Positions 31,956-40,224 are shown, counted from the first letter of the stretch. The stretch is 43,739 nt of DNA from Candidatus Aminicenantota bacterium (GCA_022866045.1 JALHTW010000151.1:1-43739); one strand, 5' to 3'. The notes: generated from the sequence alone by a model not told the origin. Made by a program: numbers and translations.

Positions 31956-33382
31956 TTGAGCCACCATCCGATATGGGCCGTCGCAACCTCGGCCAGCTTC
32001 GCGGGAAAGGAGACGAAGATTCCTGCGACGAGCGACAGGAAGGCGAGGAGGGCGACGACGAAAACCATGGATTTTGTCTTTTCCGGAGCCGCAACCTTGG
32101 CTTCACCCAGGAAGACCTGGCTGAAGACTTTGAACAGGTAAAACATCGTCAGGACGGCCGTGAAGAGGGCGACGGCGGCGAGCCAGACGTGTCCGGCCTG
32201 GACCGTCCCCATGATGACCAGGAACTTGGAGAAGAAGCCGCCAAAGGGCGGAATGCCGATAACCGAGAAAGCGCAGAAGAGGAAGGCAATGGCTGTGATG
32301 GGCATGGTCTTGATGAGGCCGCCCATCTCCCGGACGTCCTGCTTGTGCGTGGCGTGGATGACGATGCCGGCGCAGAGGAAGAGGCCGGCCTTGGCCAGGC
32401 CGTGCATCAGGATGAAGAGGAGCGAGCCCGAAATGCCCGCTTCGTTGGCCAGGCTGAACCCGAGGAAGATGTAGCCGATCTGGCTGACGGTGGAGTAGGC
32501 CAGGATGCGCTTGAAGTTGTTCTCGACGGTGGCCGCAGCCGCCGCGACGAGGCTGGAAATGACGGCGAGAATGGGGATGATGTTCGGCCAGTCACCCGGA
32601 AGCTGGAACGTGTAGAGAAAGATCCGGGCATAGGCATAGATGCCGATTTTGACCAGCACGGCGGCATGGAGCAGGGCTGTGACCGTGGTCGGTGCGACAC
32701 CGGCGTCGGGCAGCCAGGTATGGAGGGGGACCGTAGCCGATTTGCTGAACATGCCGAACAGGATCAGCAGCACGGCGGTTCCGGGAATCACCGTGCCTCG
32801 CATCATCGTCAAGTCGAACGAGTTTGTGCTGCCGTAGATCTGGATGAATCCCAGGAGCATGACCGCAGCGCCGAAAAAGGTGACCAAAAAGGCTTTGTCG
32901 GCTTTTCGGACAAAGTCTTTGAGCCGGTAGAAGCCGATGAGGCGCCAGCAGCAGACGGCGATGATCTCCCAGAAGAGGTAGATGAAGATCAGGTTTCCCG
33001 AGTACACCAGCCCCATCATGGACCCGATGAAGAGGACCACCAACAGGTAGTATTCATTCTGGTTTTCCTCGTGATGGATGTACCCGAGCGAATAGATAAT
33101 GATCAGGAATCCGACGAACGAGGAGACGATGGACATGAAAATCGCGAGCGGGTCGATGATGAGGATGAAGTCCAACCCCAGAATGAACTCCTTCCGGAGG
33201 ATGGTCTCACCGCCGGCAAAGGCCGTGGGCAGCAGGAACAGGGGCAGGAGCGCGGTGGCGGCGCCGAGGACGACCGCCCAGGCCGACCGCACGGGCTTGG
33301 AAATGAGGCTCGCCAGCGGGATCGTGAAGGAGCCAATGATTGGGACGAAAACCGTGAGCAGGGTTATTGTCTCGATATTCAT
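31952..33382 (-). CDS. Antiporter-like subunit (NuoM/NuoN family), first gene of hydrogenase operon
   Basis: A 476-residue, roughly 14-helix protein. The start is ATG at 33382 (MNIETITLLTVFVPIIGSF); a longer open frame to 33424 would begin upstream of the -10 box and is impossible from that promoter. Pumping residues appear in LIFIYLFWEIIAVCCW (Glu) and FGMFSKSATVPLHTWLPDAG (Lys), followed by RILAYSTVSQIGYIFLGF. No Shine-Dalgarno is seen. The promoter's -10 box ends only 13 bp from the ATG, so the leader would be very short. Confidence 0.9.
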   Translation of the reverse strand: MNIETITLLTVFVPIIGSFTIPLASLISKPVRSAWAVVLGAATALLPLFLLPTAFAGGETILRKEFILGLDFILIIDPLAIFMSIVSSFVGFLIIIYSLGYIHHEENQNEYYLLVVLFIGSMMGLVYSGNLIFIYLFWEIIAVCCWRLIGFYRLKDFVRKADKAFLVTFFGAAVMLLGFIQIYGSTNSFDLTMMRGTVIPGTAVLLILFGMFSKSATVPLHTWLPDAGVAPTTVTALLHAAVLVKIGIYAYARIFLYTFQLPGDWPNIIPILAVISSLVAAAAATVENNFKRILAYSTVSQIGYIFLGFSLANEAGISGSLLFILMHGLAKAGLFLCAGIVIHATHKQDVREMGGLIKTMPITAIAFLFCAFSVIGIPPFGGFFSKFLVIMGTVQAGHVWLAAVALFTAVLTMFYLFKVFSQVFLGEAKVAAPEKTKSMVFVVALLAFLSLVAGIFVSFPAKLAEVATAHIGWWLK

Positions 33383-33394
33383 TGCGGAGGGCAA

Positions 33395-33424
33395 AGTATA
33401 TTTTTTTCTTCCTTGAAATGTCAA
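33395..33424 (-). promoter_or_regulatory. Promoter of the hydrogenase operon
   Basis: Minus-strand TTGACA (33424-33419) and TATACT (33400-33395) are 18 bp apart. Transcription would begin near 33388, about 6 bases before the ATG at 33382, giving a nearly leaderless mRNA. Confidence 0.7.
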
Positions 33425-33539
33425 GAGTTTTTAACATGGAATTCTCAGGATTTCCACAGAAAAATTGAGCCGGACACCAGCCCCTATCCCAGCCTTTAGA
33501 AAAACAGAAACAGGGTCTTGTATTCCCGGAAGTTTTCCA

Positions 33540-33568
33540 TTGATTTTTGCCCGGCAATATAGGATAAA
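33540..33568 (+). promoter_or_regulatory. Weak candidate promoter for the GNAT-like gene
   Basis: TTGATT (33540-33545) and GATAAA (33563-33568) are 17 bp apart, 33 bp before the ATG. GGAAGG is the ribosome site. The -10 is a poor match. Confidence 0.35.
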
Positions 33569-33601
33569 ATAGGTTAATGCCGAAAGAAAGGGAAGGCGAT
33601 C

Positions 33602-34726
33602 ATGCTCATCGATATCCGGGAAGTAAGAACAAATAAAGACTTAAAAACCTTCATTTTTCTTCCCGAGAAGATCCATGGGGGACATAAAAACTGGGTCCAT
33701 CCCGTCTATATGGACGAATGGAAGTATTTTGATCCGAAGAAGAACAAGGCCTTCAGCTATTGCGACACGGTCCTTTTGCTCGCGTATCGCGGGGACAAGG
33801 CCGCCGGGCGGGTGATGGGGATCATTAACTCCCGCTTCAACGAATACCGGAAGGAAAATATCGCCCGGTTCGGGTATCTCGAGACTTGGGAGGACCCGGA
33901 GGTGGTTCATGCGCTGCTCGGCAAGGTTGAGGATTGGGCCCGGCAGAAAGGCATGACCCGGATCATCGGCCCTTATGGGTTTTCCGACCAGGACCCGGAA
34001 GGCTGGCTTATCGAGGGGTTCGAGAACCGGGCGACGATCGCCACCTATTACAATTATGAATGGATGCCGCGGCTGGCGGAAAAAGAAGGCTACATCAAAG
34101 ACATCGATTATTACGTCTATAAACTCTCGGTCCCCAACGAGCTTCCGGAGTTCTACATCAAAATCCATGAAAGGATCCAGCGCCGCGGGAGCTACGTCAT
34201 CCATGAATTCCGCAAGCGGAAAGAGCTCAAGCCTTGGATCCGGCCGGTCCTGGGGCTCATGAACGAATGCTACACAAACAGCAACATCTACGGCTTCGCC
34301 CCGCTCGACGAAAAGGAAATGGACGACCTGGCCAAACGCTACCTTCCCGTCGTCAACCCCCGGTTCGTCAAGGCCGTGACGAAAGACGATGAGATCGTAT
34401 CCTTCATCATCGGCATCCCCGACATGACCGAGGGGATCCAGAAAGCCCGGGGACGGCTCCTGCCCTTCGGCTTTATCAAGGTCCTCCGCGCGTCCAAGAA
34501 GACGAAGCAGCTGGACCTGCTCCTCGGGGCGGTCAAGGAGAGATACCGCGGCCTCGGCCTCGACGTCCTCATGGGCGTTAAAATGCTCCAGTCCGCCTCG
34601 GAAGCCGGATTCAAGACGCTCGACACGCACCACGAGATGGAGAGCAACGTCAAGGTCCGGGCGGAAATGGAGCGCATGGGCGGCGTGTTGTATAAAAAGT
34701 TCAGAGTTTATCAGAAGAATCTATAG
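33602..34726 (+). CDS. GNAT-superfamily-like protein, function unknown
   Basis: A 374-residue protein. The C-terminal half has the look of an acyl-CoA-binding GNAT fold: LLGAVKERYRGLGLDVLMGV resembles motif A (R-x-x-G-x-G/L), followed by KTLDTHHEMESNVKVRAEMERMGG. The N-terminal half includes FIFLPEKIHGGHKNWVHPV and a Trp/Tyr-rich middle (EGFENRATIATYYNYEWM). I recall this protein family as widespread and uncharacterised in Bacteroidota-like genomes. The substrate is unknown. It is monocistronic, and its stop codon abuts that of the convergent NRAMP-like gene. Confidence 0.75.
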   Translation: MLIDIREVRTNKDLKTFIFLPEKIHGGHKNWVHPVYMDEWKYFDPKKNKAFSYCDTVLLLAYRGDKAAGRVMGIINSRFNEYRKENIARFGYLETWEDPEVVHALLGKVEDWARQKGMTRIIGPYGFSDQDPEGWLIEGFENRATIATYYNYEWMPRLAEKEGYIKDIDYYVYKLSVPNELPEFYIKIHERIQRRGSYVIHEFRKRKELKPWIRPVLGLMNECYTNSNIYGFAPLDEKEMDDLAKRYLPVVNPRFVKAVTKDDEIVSFIIGIPDMTEGIQKARGRLLPFGFIKVLRASKKTKQLDLLLGAVKERYRGLGLDVLMGVKMLQSASEAGFKTLDTHHEMESNVKVRAEMERMGGVLYKKFRVYQKNL

Positions 34727-35986
34727 GCCGAGAAGACTGCCTAGATACACGACGCTCAGGGCGACGAGGAGCACGACCGTTGCCCAGGAAATGATGTTAT
34801 AACCGCGCTTGCTCGCGTATTCCCCCATCAGTTTCTTATTATTGATCAGGAGCAGCATGAAGATCAGAATCACGGGCAGGACGAGGCCATTGATGACCTG
34901 GGAAATATACATTACGGGAAAGAGCGGAACGCCGGGGATGAGAATGACCCCCGCGCCGAGGAAAATCAGCATCGAATAGAGCCCGTAGAACTGCGGCGCT
35001 TCGGAGAATTTCTTGTTGACGCCGTTCTCCCAGCCCATCCCCTCGCAGACGACGAAGGCCGTGGAGAGCGGCAGGATCGAGGCGGCGAAGAGCGAGGCGT
35101 TGAGGAGACCGAAGGCGAAGAGGGCCGAGCAGTATTTGCCGGCGAGCGGCTTTAAGGCGAGGGCGGCGTCCGCAGCTGTTTCGACGCGGATTCCAGCTTT
35201 AAAAAGGGTGGCGGCGCAGGTGAGGACGATGAATCCGGCCACGATCGTGACCACGAAGCTCCCGACGATGACGTCCAGCCGGGAATGCTTGTAGTCCTTG
35301 AGGGCGATGTTCTTTTCGACGATCGCCGCTTGCAGATAGAACTGCATCCATGGGGCGATGGTCGTCCCCACGAGACCGATGATCATGCCCAGGCTCTCCG
35401 AGGAGATCTTGAAGCTCGGCGCGACCAGGCTTTCCCCGACGGCGCCCCAGTCCGGCTTGGAAAGGATCCCGGCGACGATATACGTGACGTAAAAGACGCA
35501 GGCGTAGAGGAAGATCTTCTCGACCGACCGGTAATTCCCTTTCACGACGAGCAGCCAGACGAGAATGGCGGCCAGGGGCACGGAGATATATTTGGGAATG
35601 TGGAAGATCTCCAGGCTTGAGGCGACGCCGGCGAATTCGGCGATGACATTGCCGAAGTTGGTCAGGACTAGGGCGAGGAGGAGATAGAACGTGATCTTCA
35701 CCCCGAACCGCTCTCGGATTAGGTCCGAAAGTCCCTTGCCCGTCACGACGCCCATCCGGGCGCTCATTTCTTGGATGATGATCAGGACGACCATGATCGG
35801 GAGGAGAGACCAGATCAGGTTGTAACCGAAGTGGGCGCCGGCCATCGAGTACGTGGCAATGCCGCCGGCGTCGTTGTCCACGTTCGAGGTGATGATCCCC
35901 GGCCCGGCCACGGCGAGGAAGAGGAGCACGCCCCTCCAATGGAGTCTTGAGGGTCTTTTCTTGATGATCTGCGTATCGTTCTGCAT
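34721..35986 (-). CDS. NRAMP (SLC11)-family metal transporter, atypical metal site
   Basis: A 421-residue protein with about 11 TM helices and the NRAMP fold. The first-helix motif, DPGN in manganese/iron NRAMPs, reads NVDNDAGG here (residues 35-42). The sixth-helix MPH site reads TTIAPW (208-213), with no Met or His. Such a site resembles the NRAMP-related magnesium transporters (NRMT) more than classic manganese carriers; that comparison is from memory. The ATG directly abuts the stop of the MgtE-N/CBS gene, so the two proteins probably act together. Mg2+ or Mn2+ are the likely ions. Confidence 0.85.
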   Translation of the reverse strand: MQNDTQIIKKRPSRLHWRGVLLFLAVAGPGIITSNVDNDAGGIATYSMAGAHFGYNLIWSLLPIMVVLIIIQEMSARMGVVTGKGLSDLIRERFGVKITFYLLLALVLTNFGNVIAEFAGVASSLEIFHIPKYISVPLAAILVWLLVVKGNYRSVEKIFLYACVFYVTYIVAGILSKPDWGAVGESLVAPSFKISSESLGMIIGLVGTTIAPWMQFYLQAAIVEKNIALKDYKHSRLDVIVGSFVVTIVAGFIVLTCAATLFKAGIRVETAADAALALKPLAGKYCSALFAFGLLNASLFAASILPLSTAFVVCEGMGWENGVNKKFSEAPQFYGLYSMLIFLGAGVILIPGVPLFPVMYISQVINGLVLPVILIFMLLLINNKKLMGEYASKRGYNIISWATVVLLVALSVVYLGSLLGL

Positions 35987-37285
35987 CTATTCCGCGAATT
36001 GTGTCTGCATGATGTCCTTGAGGGTGATGATCCCCTTGAGGACGTTGTCCTGGTCCACGACGGGCAAGGCCAGGAACTTGTATTTTTTAAAGAGCAGCGC
36101 CACGTCTTCGACGTCGTCCTGGGGGCCGACTTTGATCAGATGGGTGTTCATCAATTTTTTGAGGGGGATGTCCTTATCGCAGATGATGAGATGGCGGAGG
36201 GTCGAGACGCCGACCAGGTGGTTGTCCTTGTCCGTCACGAAAATATAGGAGATGCATTCCAGGGGATACGTCGTTTTCCGGAACTCTTCGATCGCGTCGC
36301 CGATCGTCCTGTCCTTGTGAAAGGACAGAAAATCCTTGGTCATAATGCTGCCGGCCGTTCCCTCCTTGAATTTCAAAAGCTCTTCGACGGCCTCACGGGA
36401 CAGTTTCTTCATGGTCCGGATGAGCTTTTCCTTTTTTTCTTTAGGAAGGTCGGCGAGTAAGTCGGTGGCCTCGTCCGGGGCCATTTCCTCCAGGATGTCC
36501 GAGGCCTGCTCCACGGGAGCGGATTCGATCAAGGAGACCTGGAGCTTGGGGTCCTCGACCTCTTCCAGGGTCTGGGCAGCGGTCTGCAGGTCAAGGGCCC
36601 GGAAGATCGAGGAGCGGTTCACCCGGTCGAGCTCCTCGAGGATATCGGCCAGGTCCGAGGGGTGGATTTCGTGGATCTTGCGGGCGGTGACGTTCAGTTT
36701 CAGGTTCCGCTTGACCGGGTCGGAAAGCAGGGGCTGGACGTACTTCCAGGAGATCATCTTTTCCTCGAACTTGTAGGCGAACAGCCAGTTGGTAAAATAA
36801 TCGACGCTCCGGAGCCAGCCCAGCCGGCGGAGAATGCCGCGGATGCCGTAGTCCACATGGACGACGCGCAGGTCCTGGTTGACGATGAGAAGATGGATGT
36901 CGTTGACCCGTTCGATCTTGGCGCCCATGGTGTCCACGACCTGCTTGTCGAGGAGTTCGTCGCGGAGGAAGATTTCGTCATTGGCCACTTCGAGAGGCTT
37001 GAATTTTTCCTCGGCACCGGCCTTGAGTCGAATGGCCGTCGTGTTCAGGCTTTGGACCTCCTGCCAATCCAGCTCGAGGAGCCGTTTTTCTTTGCGTTTT
37101 TTGACGGCCAAGCCCGACACTTTGGGGAAGGGCTCTCCCAGCTTGACTTTGAGGTCGGCGAGTTTCCCGACGGCATCGCCGTCCGCGTTCACGACAAAGC
37201 GGCCCAGGATCTCGGAAATATGGAGGAACATGTTGATGGTCGTGTCCTGGATCTCTTTGATGCTGGCATTTTCCACGGCGGCCAT
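35987..37285 (-). CDS. PRC-barrel / MgtE-N / CBS-pair protein lacking the MgtE pore
   Basis: A 432-residue soluble-looking protein. Residues about 20-95 and 100-155 look like two PRC-barrel units (ILGRFVVNADGDAVGKL, TMGAKIERVNDIHLL). Residues 205-305 are an MgtE N-terminal domain (IHEIHPSDLADILEELD, ILEEMAPDEATDLLADLP). Residues 310-430 are two CBS domains beginning TAGSIMT. In MgtE these parts sense Mg2+ and gate a five-helix pore, but no membrane segments follow here. The next gene, without any gap, is an NRAMP-like transporter. I infer a magnesium-sensing regulator of that transporter. GAGGA precedes the ATG. Confidence 0.85.
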   Translation of the reverse strand: MAAVENASIKEIQDTTINMFLHISEILGRFVVNADGDAVGKLADLKVKLGEPFPKVSGLAVKKRKEKRLLELDWQEVQSLNTTAIRLKAGAEEKFKPLEVANDEIFLRDELLDKQVVDTMGAKIERVNDIHLLIVNQDLRVVHVDYGIRGILRRLGWLRSVDYFTNWLFAYKFEEKMISWKYVQPLLSDPVKRNLKLNVTARKIHEIHPSDLADILEELDRVNRSSIFRALDLQTAAQTLEEVEDPKLQVSLIESAPVEQASDILEEMAPDEATDLLADLPKEKKEKLIRTMKKLSREAVEELLKFKEGTAGSIMTKDFLSFHKDRTIGDAIEEFRKTTYPLECISYIFVTDKDNHLVGVSTLRHLIICDKDIPLKKLMNTHLIKVGPQDDVEDVALLFKKYKFLALPVVDQDNVLKGIITLKDIMQTQFAE

Positions 37286-37314
37286 GGTCTATCCTCGTCT
37301 TATTCCCGAAAATG

Positions 37315-37344
37315 CTTATAACACAAAAAAATGAAGGGATACAA
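37315..37344 (-). promoter_or_regulatory. Promoter of the MgtE-N/NRAMP pair
   Basis: Minus-strand TTGTAT (37344-37339) and an extended -10 TGtTATAAG (37323-37315) are 18 bp apart, 30 bp from the ATG at 37285. Confidence 0.55.
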
Positions 37345-37353
37345 GAAAAAATT

Positions 37354-37393
37354 GGGGGCACATCACTTTTTATGAAAAAAGTGATGTGCCCCC
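37354..37393. terminator. Strong bidirectional terminator after polA
   Basis: GGGGGCACATCAC (37354-37366) pairs perfectly with GTGATGTGCCCCC (37381-37393), and inner T/A runs extend the stem. On the minus strand it is followed by AATTTTTT, and on the plus strand by ATCTTTTTT. It lies 7 bp after the polA stop codon and should isolate polA from the MgtE-N/NRAMP operon. Confidence 0.85.
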
Positions 37394-37400
37394 ATCTTTT

Positions 37401-40088
37401 TTACTTCGCCTCGGCCCAGTTGGGGCCCCAGCCGAGCGAGACCTTGAGGGGGACCTTGAACTCACAGACGTTTTCCATCCTGTCGCGGACGAGGCGCTCG
37501 ACCTTCGCTTTCTCTTTTTCGGGGACCTCGAAGACGAGCTCGTCGTGGACCTGGAGGATCATCCGCGCGGCGAGCTTTTGTTGCCGGAGCTCGCGCCAGA
37601 TGTCGATCATCGCTTTTTTCATCAGGTCAGCGGCCGTGCCCTGGATGGGCATGTTGAGGGCCATGCGGCGGCCGGCCTGCTGGGCGACCTTGTCGGACTG
37701 CCGGAGTTCCGGGACCTGGCGCTTCCGCCCGAAAAGCGTTCCAGAATAGCCGCGGGTCTTCGCTTCTTCGACTTTCTTCTCCAGGAATTCTTTGACCTTC
37801 GGATATTTGGCGTAGTACCGGTCGATGAACTCCTGGGCTTCCGAGTTCGATGTCCGAAGCTCCTTAGCCAGCGAAAACGCGGACGTGCCGTAGATGATGC
37901 TGAAGTTGATGATCTTGGCTTTCCGCCGCTGCTCGTCCTTGAAGAGCGATGATGCCGGGCCGAAGACGCGGTTGGCGGTCTCCTCATGGATGTCCCGGTC
38001 TTTCACGAACGTCTCGATGAGCGCCGGGTCTTCAGACATGTGGGCCAGCACGCGAAGCTCGATCTGCGAATAATCGGCGCCAAGGAAGAGATGGCCTTTC
38101 TCGGGAATGAATGCCTTCCTGAACCTCTTTCCCCATTCGCCGCGGGCAGGGATATTCTGCAAATTGGGATCGGAGCTTGACAGCCTTCCCGTCGAGGCCA
38201 CCGTCTGGTTGTAAGACGTATGAATGCGGCCCGAAGCGGGGTCGGCGAGCTCGGTCAGGGCATCGGCATAAGTTGATTTGAATTTTGCGAGCTGTCGGTA
38301 TTCGAGCACGTGCTGGGCCAGGGGATGGAGCAGGGCCAGCTCTTCGAGGACGTCCATGGACGTCGAAAAACCTTTGGTCGCCTTGGTCTTTTTTGACGCG
38401 GGAAGCTGGAGCTTGTGAAAAAGGATCTGGGCCAGCTGCTGGGGGGAATTGATATTGAATTCCGTCCCGCTCGCTTCGAAAATCTTCTTCTCCAGGCGCG
38501 AAAGCTCCGTCTCAAGCTCCGCGGAAAGTTTTTTCAAGGCCCCGGCATCGACTTTGACACCGGCCATTTCCATGCTGGCGAGGATCTCGATCAGAGGCTG
38601 CTCGATCTCGCGGTAGAGAGTGTCGAGCTTTTCGGCCTCGATTTTCGGCCAGAGCAGGCGGCTGAGCTCAAGGGCGTAATCGGTGTCCTGACAGGCATAG
38701 GGAATTACTTTTTCCACGGCGACGTGGTTCATCGTCACTTCGTTCTTGCCTTTGCCGACGACCTCGTTGTAGGGGATTGCGGGCGCCTGGAGATAGACCA
38801 TGGCCAGCCTGTCCAGGTTGTGCTTTCCCCAGTTCGGCTCTAAAAGATATGAAAGGACCATGGTGTCGAGATCGATGCCCCGAAGATGTAAACCCTCGTG
38901 TTCAAAGACGATGAAATCATATTTGATGTTCTGGCCGATCTTTTTGATTCTTGGGTCTTCAAGAATGTCCCTGAGGATTCCGAAAGCCGTTTCCATCGAA
39001 AGCTGCTTCGGGGCGCCCGGATAATCATGCCTGAGCGGGAGATAATAGGCTTCTCCTGGTTCTATGGAAAAAGACATCCCGACCAGATGGGCCTGGGTGG
39101 GGAAAATATTATCCGTTTCCGTATCCAGCGAGACCATTCCCGCCTTTTTGATCCGTGAAACGAGCTCGGCGAGCTCCCGCTCCGTAAAAATTGCCTTATA
39201 TTTCCGCTCGGCTTTTTTCGGCTTTTTCATGTAATCGGCCAGCAACGAGGTGAATTCGAGCTCTTGAAAAAGTCTGGCCGCCTCCGCATAATCGGGCTCG
39301 ACGACTTCGAAGCGCTTTGGGTCGAACGCTACGTCCATCTTTTTTTCGATGATGACGAGCTTGCGGCTCATTTCGAGCTTGTCCATGTTCTGCTCGATCT
39401 TCTCTTTCACCCTCGGGTTCTTGATCTTTCCCAGGTTTTTGAGGAGGTTGTCGAGCGATCCGAACTCTTCGATAAGGTTTTTGGACGTCTTTTCCCCGAT
39501 TCCGGGCACGCCGGGGATGTTGTCCGACGGATCCCCCCAGAGGGATAGCACGTCCACGACCTGGGAGGGCGAGACACCGAAGAATTCTTTCACCTTGGCC
39601 TCATCCAGGGTGATCTCCTTGACGGGATTGAAGACGGCGGTCGATTTGTCGACAAGCTGGAGAAGGTCTTTGTCCGTCGTGACGATGACGGTCAGGAATT
39701 TCTTGGCCGCCGCCTTCCTGGCCAGGCTGCCCAGGACGTCGTCCGCCTCGTACTTTTCGTAGACGAAGACTGGAATCCGCAGGGCGCCGATGACCTCTTT
39801 GAGCTTCGGGATCTGTTTGATCAGGTCCTCGGGCATAGGCTTGCGGTGAGCTTTATAGTCTTTATAGATTTCGTGCCTAAACTTGGGGCCGGGGGCGTCG
39901 AACACAATCCCGAGATATTCAGGCTTCTCCCGGTCCATTATCTTACGCAGCGTGCTGATAAACCCAAAAATGGCATTCGTCGGGAATCCCTGGGAGGTCG
40001 AAAGGCTTTGGATGGCGTAATACGACCGGTAGAGCAACGAGTTCCCATCGATGAGATAGACTTTTTTCTCGCTCATGGCGAATTTCAT
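37401..40088 (-). CDS. polA: DNA polymerase I
   Basis: An 895-residue Pol I with all three activities. The 5'-3' exonuclease domain (about 5-290) begins VYLIDGNSLLYRSYYAI and has VDVLSLWGDPSDNIPG. The 3'-5' proofreading domain keeps its acidic residues (SLDTETDN, GQNIKYD, YACQDTDYA), so proofreading is probably active. The polymerase domain has DYSQIELRVLAHMS, the O-helix RRKAKIINFSIIYG and QVHDELVFEV. The start is either ATG at 40088 or the internal ATG at 40076 (MSEKKVYLIDG); no ribosome site decides. If the candidate promoter overlapping 40088 is right, 40076 is the start. Confidence 0.96.
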   Translation of the reverse strand: MKFAMSEKKVYLIDGNSLLYRSYYAIQSLSTSQGFPTNAIFGFISTLRKIMDREKPEYLGIVFDAPGPKFRHEIYKDYKAHRKPMPEDLIKQIPKLKEVIGALRIPVFVYEKYEADDVLGSLARKAAAKKFLTVIVTTDKDLLQLVDKSTAVFNPVKEITLDEAKVKEFFGVSPSQVVDVLSLWGDPSDNIPGVPGIGEKTSKNLIEEFGSLDNLLKNLGKIKNPRVKEKIEQNMDKLEMSRKLVIIEKKMDVAFDPKRFEVVEPDYAEAARLFQELEFTSLLADYMKKPKKAERKYKAIFTERELAELVSRIKKAGMVSLDTETDNIFPTQAHLVGMSFSIEPGEAYYLPLRHDYPGAPKQLSMETAFGILRDILEDPRIKKIGQNIKYDFIVFEHEGLHLRGIDLDTMVLSYLLEPNWGKHNLDRLAMVYLQAPAIPYNEVVGKGKNEVTMNHVAVEKVIPYACQDTDYALELSRLLWPKIEAEKLDTLYREIEQPLIEILASMEMAGVKVDAGALKKLSAELETELSRLEKKIFEASGTEFNINSPQQLAQILFHKLQLPASKKTKATKGFSTSMDVLEELALLHPLAQHVLEYRQLAKFKSTYADALTELADPASGRIHTSYNQTVASTGRLSSSDPNLQNIPARGEWGKRFRKAFIPEKGHLFLGADYSQIELRVLAHMSEDPALIETFVKDRDIHEETANRVFGPASSLFKDEQRRKAKIINFSIIYGTSAFSLAKELRTSNSEAQEFIDRYYAKYPKVKEFLEKKVEEAKTRGYSGTLFGRKRQVPELRQSDKVAQQAGRRMALNMPIQGTAADLMKKAMIDIWRELRQQKLAARMILQVHDELVFEVPEKEKAKVERLVRDRMENVCEFKVPLKVSLGWGPNWAEAK

Positions 40089-40116
40089 TATGAACTGCTT
40101 TATGGAGAATAATCAA
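40087..40116 (-). promoter_or_regulatory. Low-confidence promoter of polA
   Basis: Minus-strand TTGATT (40116-40111) and CATAAT (40092-40087) are 18 bp apart. The -10 overlaps the first possible ATG, which would favour the start at 40076. Confidence 0.3.
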
Positions 40117-40169
40117 GAGAAAGCCGGTTTTGACCGCTTTGGCGCGTAGCGCCTATCCCGCTCAATTTA

Positions 40170-40197
40170 TTGACATTGAAACGCAAACTGGTATAAT
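40170..40197 (+). promoter_or_regulatory. Consensus promoter of yceD-rpmF-fab genes
   Basis: TTGACA (40170-40175) and TATAAT (40192-40197), both perfect consensus, with 16 bp between. The start would be near 40204, about 21 bases ahead of the ATG at 40225. Confidence 0.8.
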
Positions 40198-40224
40198 AAG
40201 GCAAATTTAGCTGGACGAATAACG

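Noticed and set aside
23340-33382. Formate hydrogenlyase (Hyf/Hyc)
   Set aside because: No formate dehydrogenase or HycB-type gene is seen, NuoC and NuoD are separate genes, and NuoA/J-like subunits are present.
33448-33460. DnaA-box-like TTTCCACA near the hydrogenase promoter
   Set aside because: It is a single, imperfect site in an intergenic region without an AT-rich tract; likely chance.
28566-33499. Long plus-strand frames (476-523 codons) opposite the antiporter genes
   Set aside because: Composition is Asp/Glu/Arg/His-rich and repetitive, with no TM or domain pattern; the minus strand encodes clear complex-I-like proteins there.
40141-40153. GGCGC-GTA-GCGCC mini-hairpin between polA and yceD
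   Set aside because: The stem is only 5 bp, has no T-run, and sits between divergent genes, so no function can be supported.
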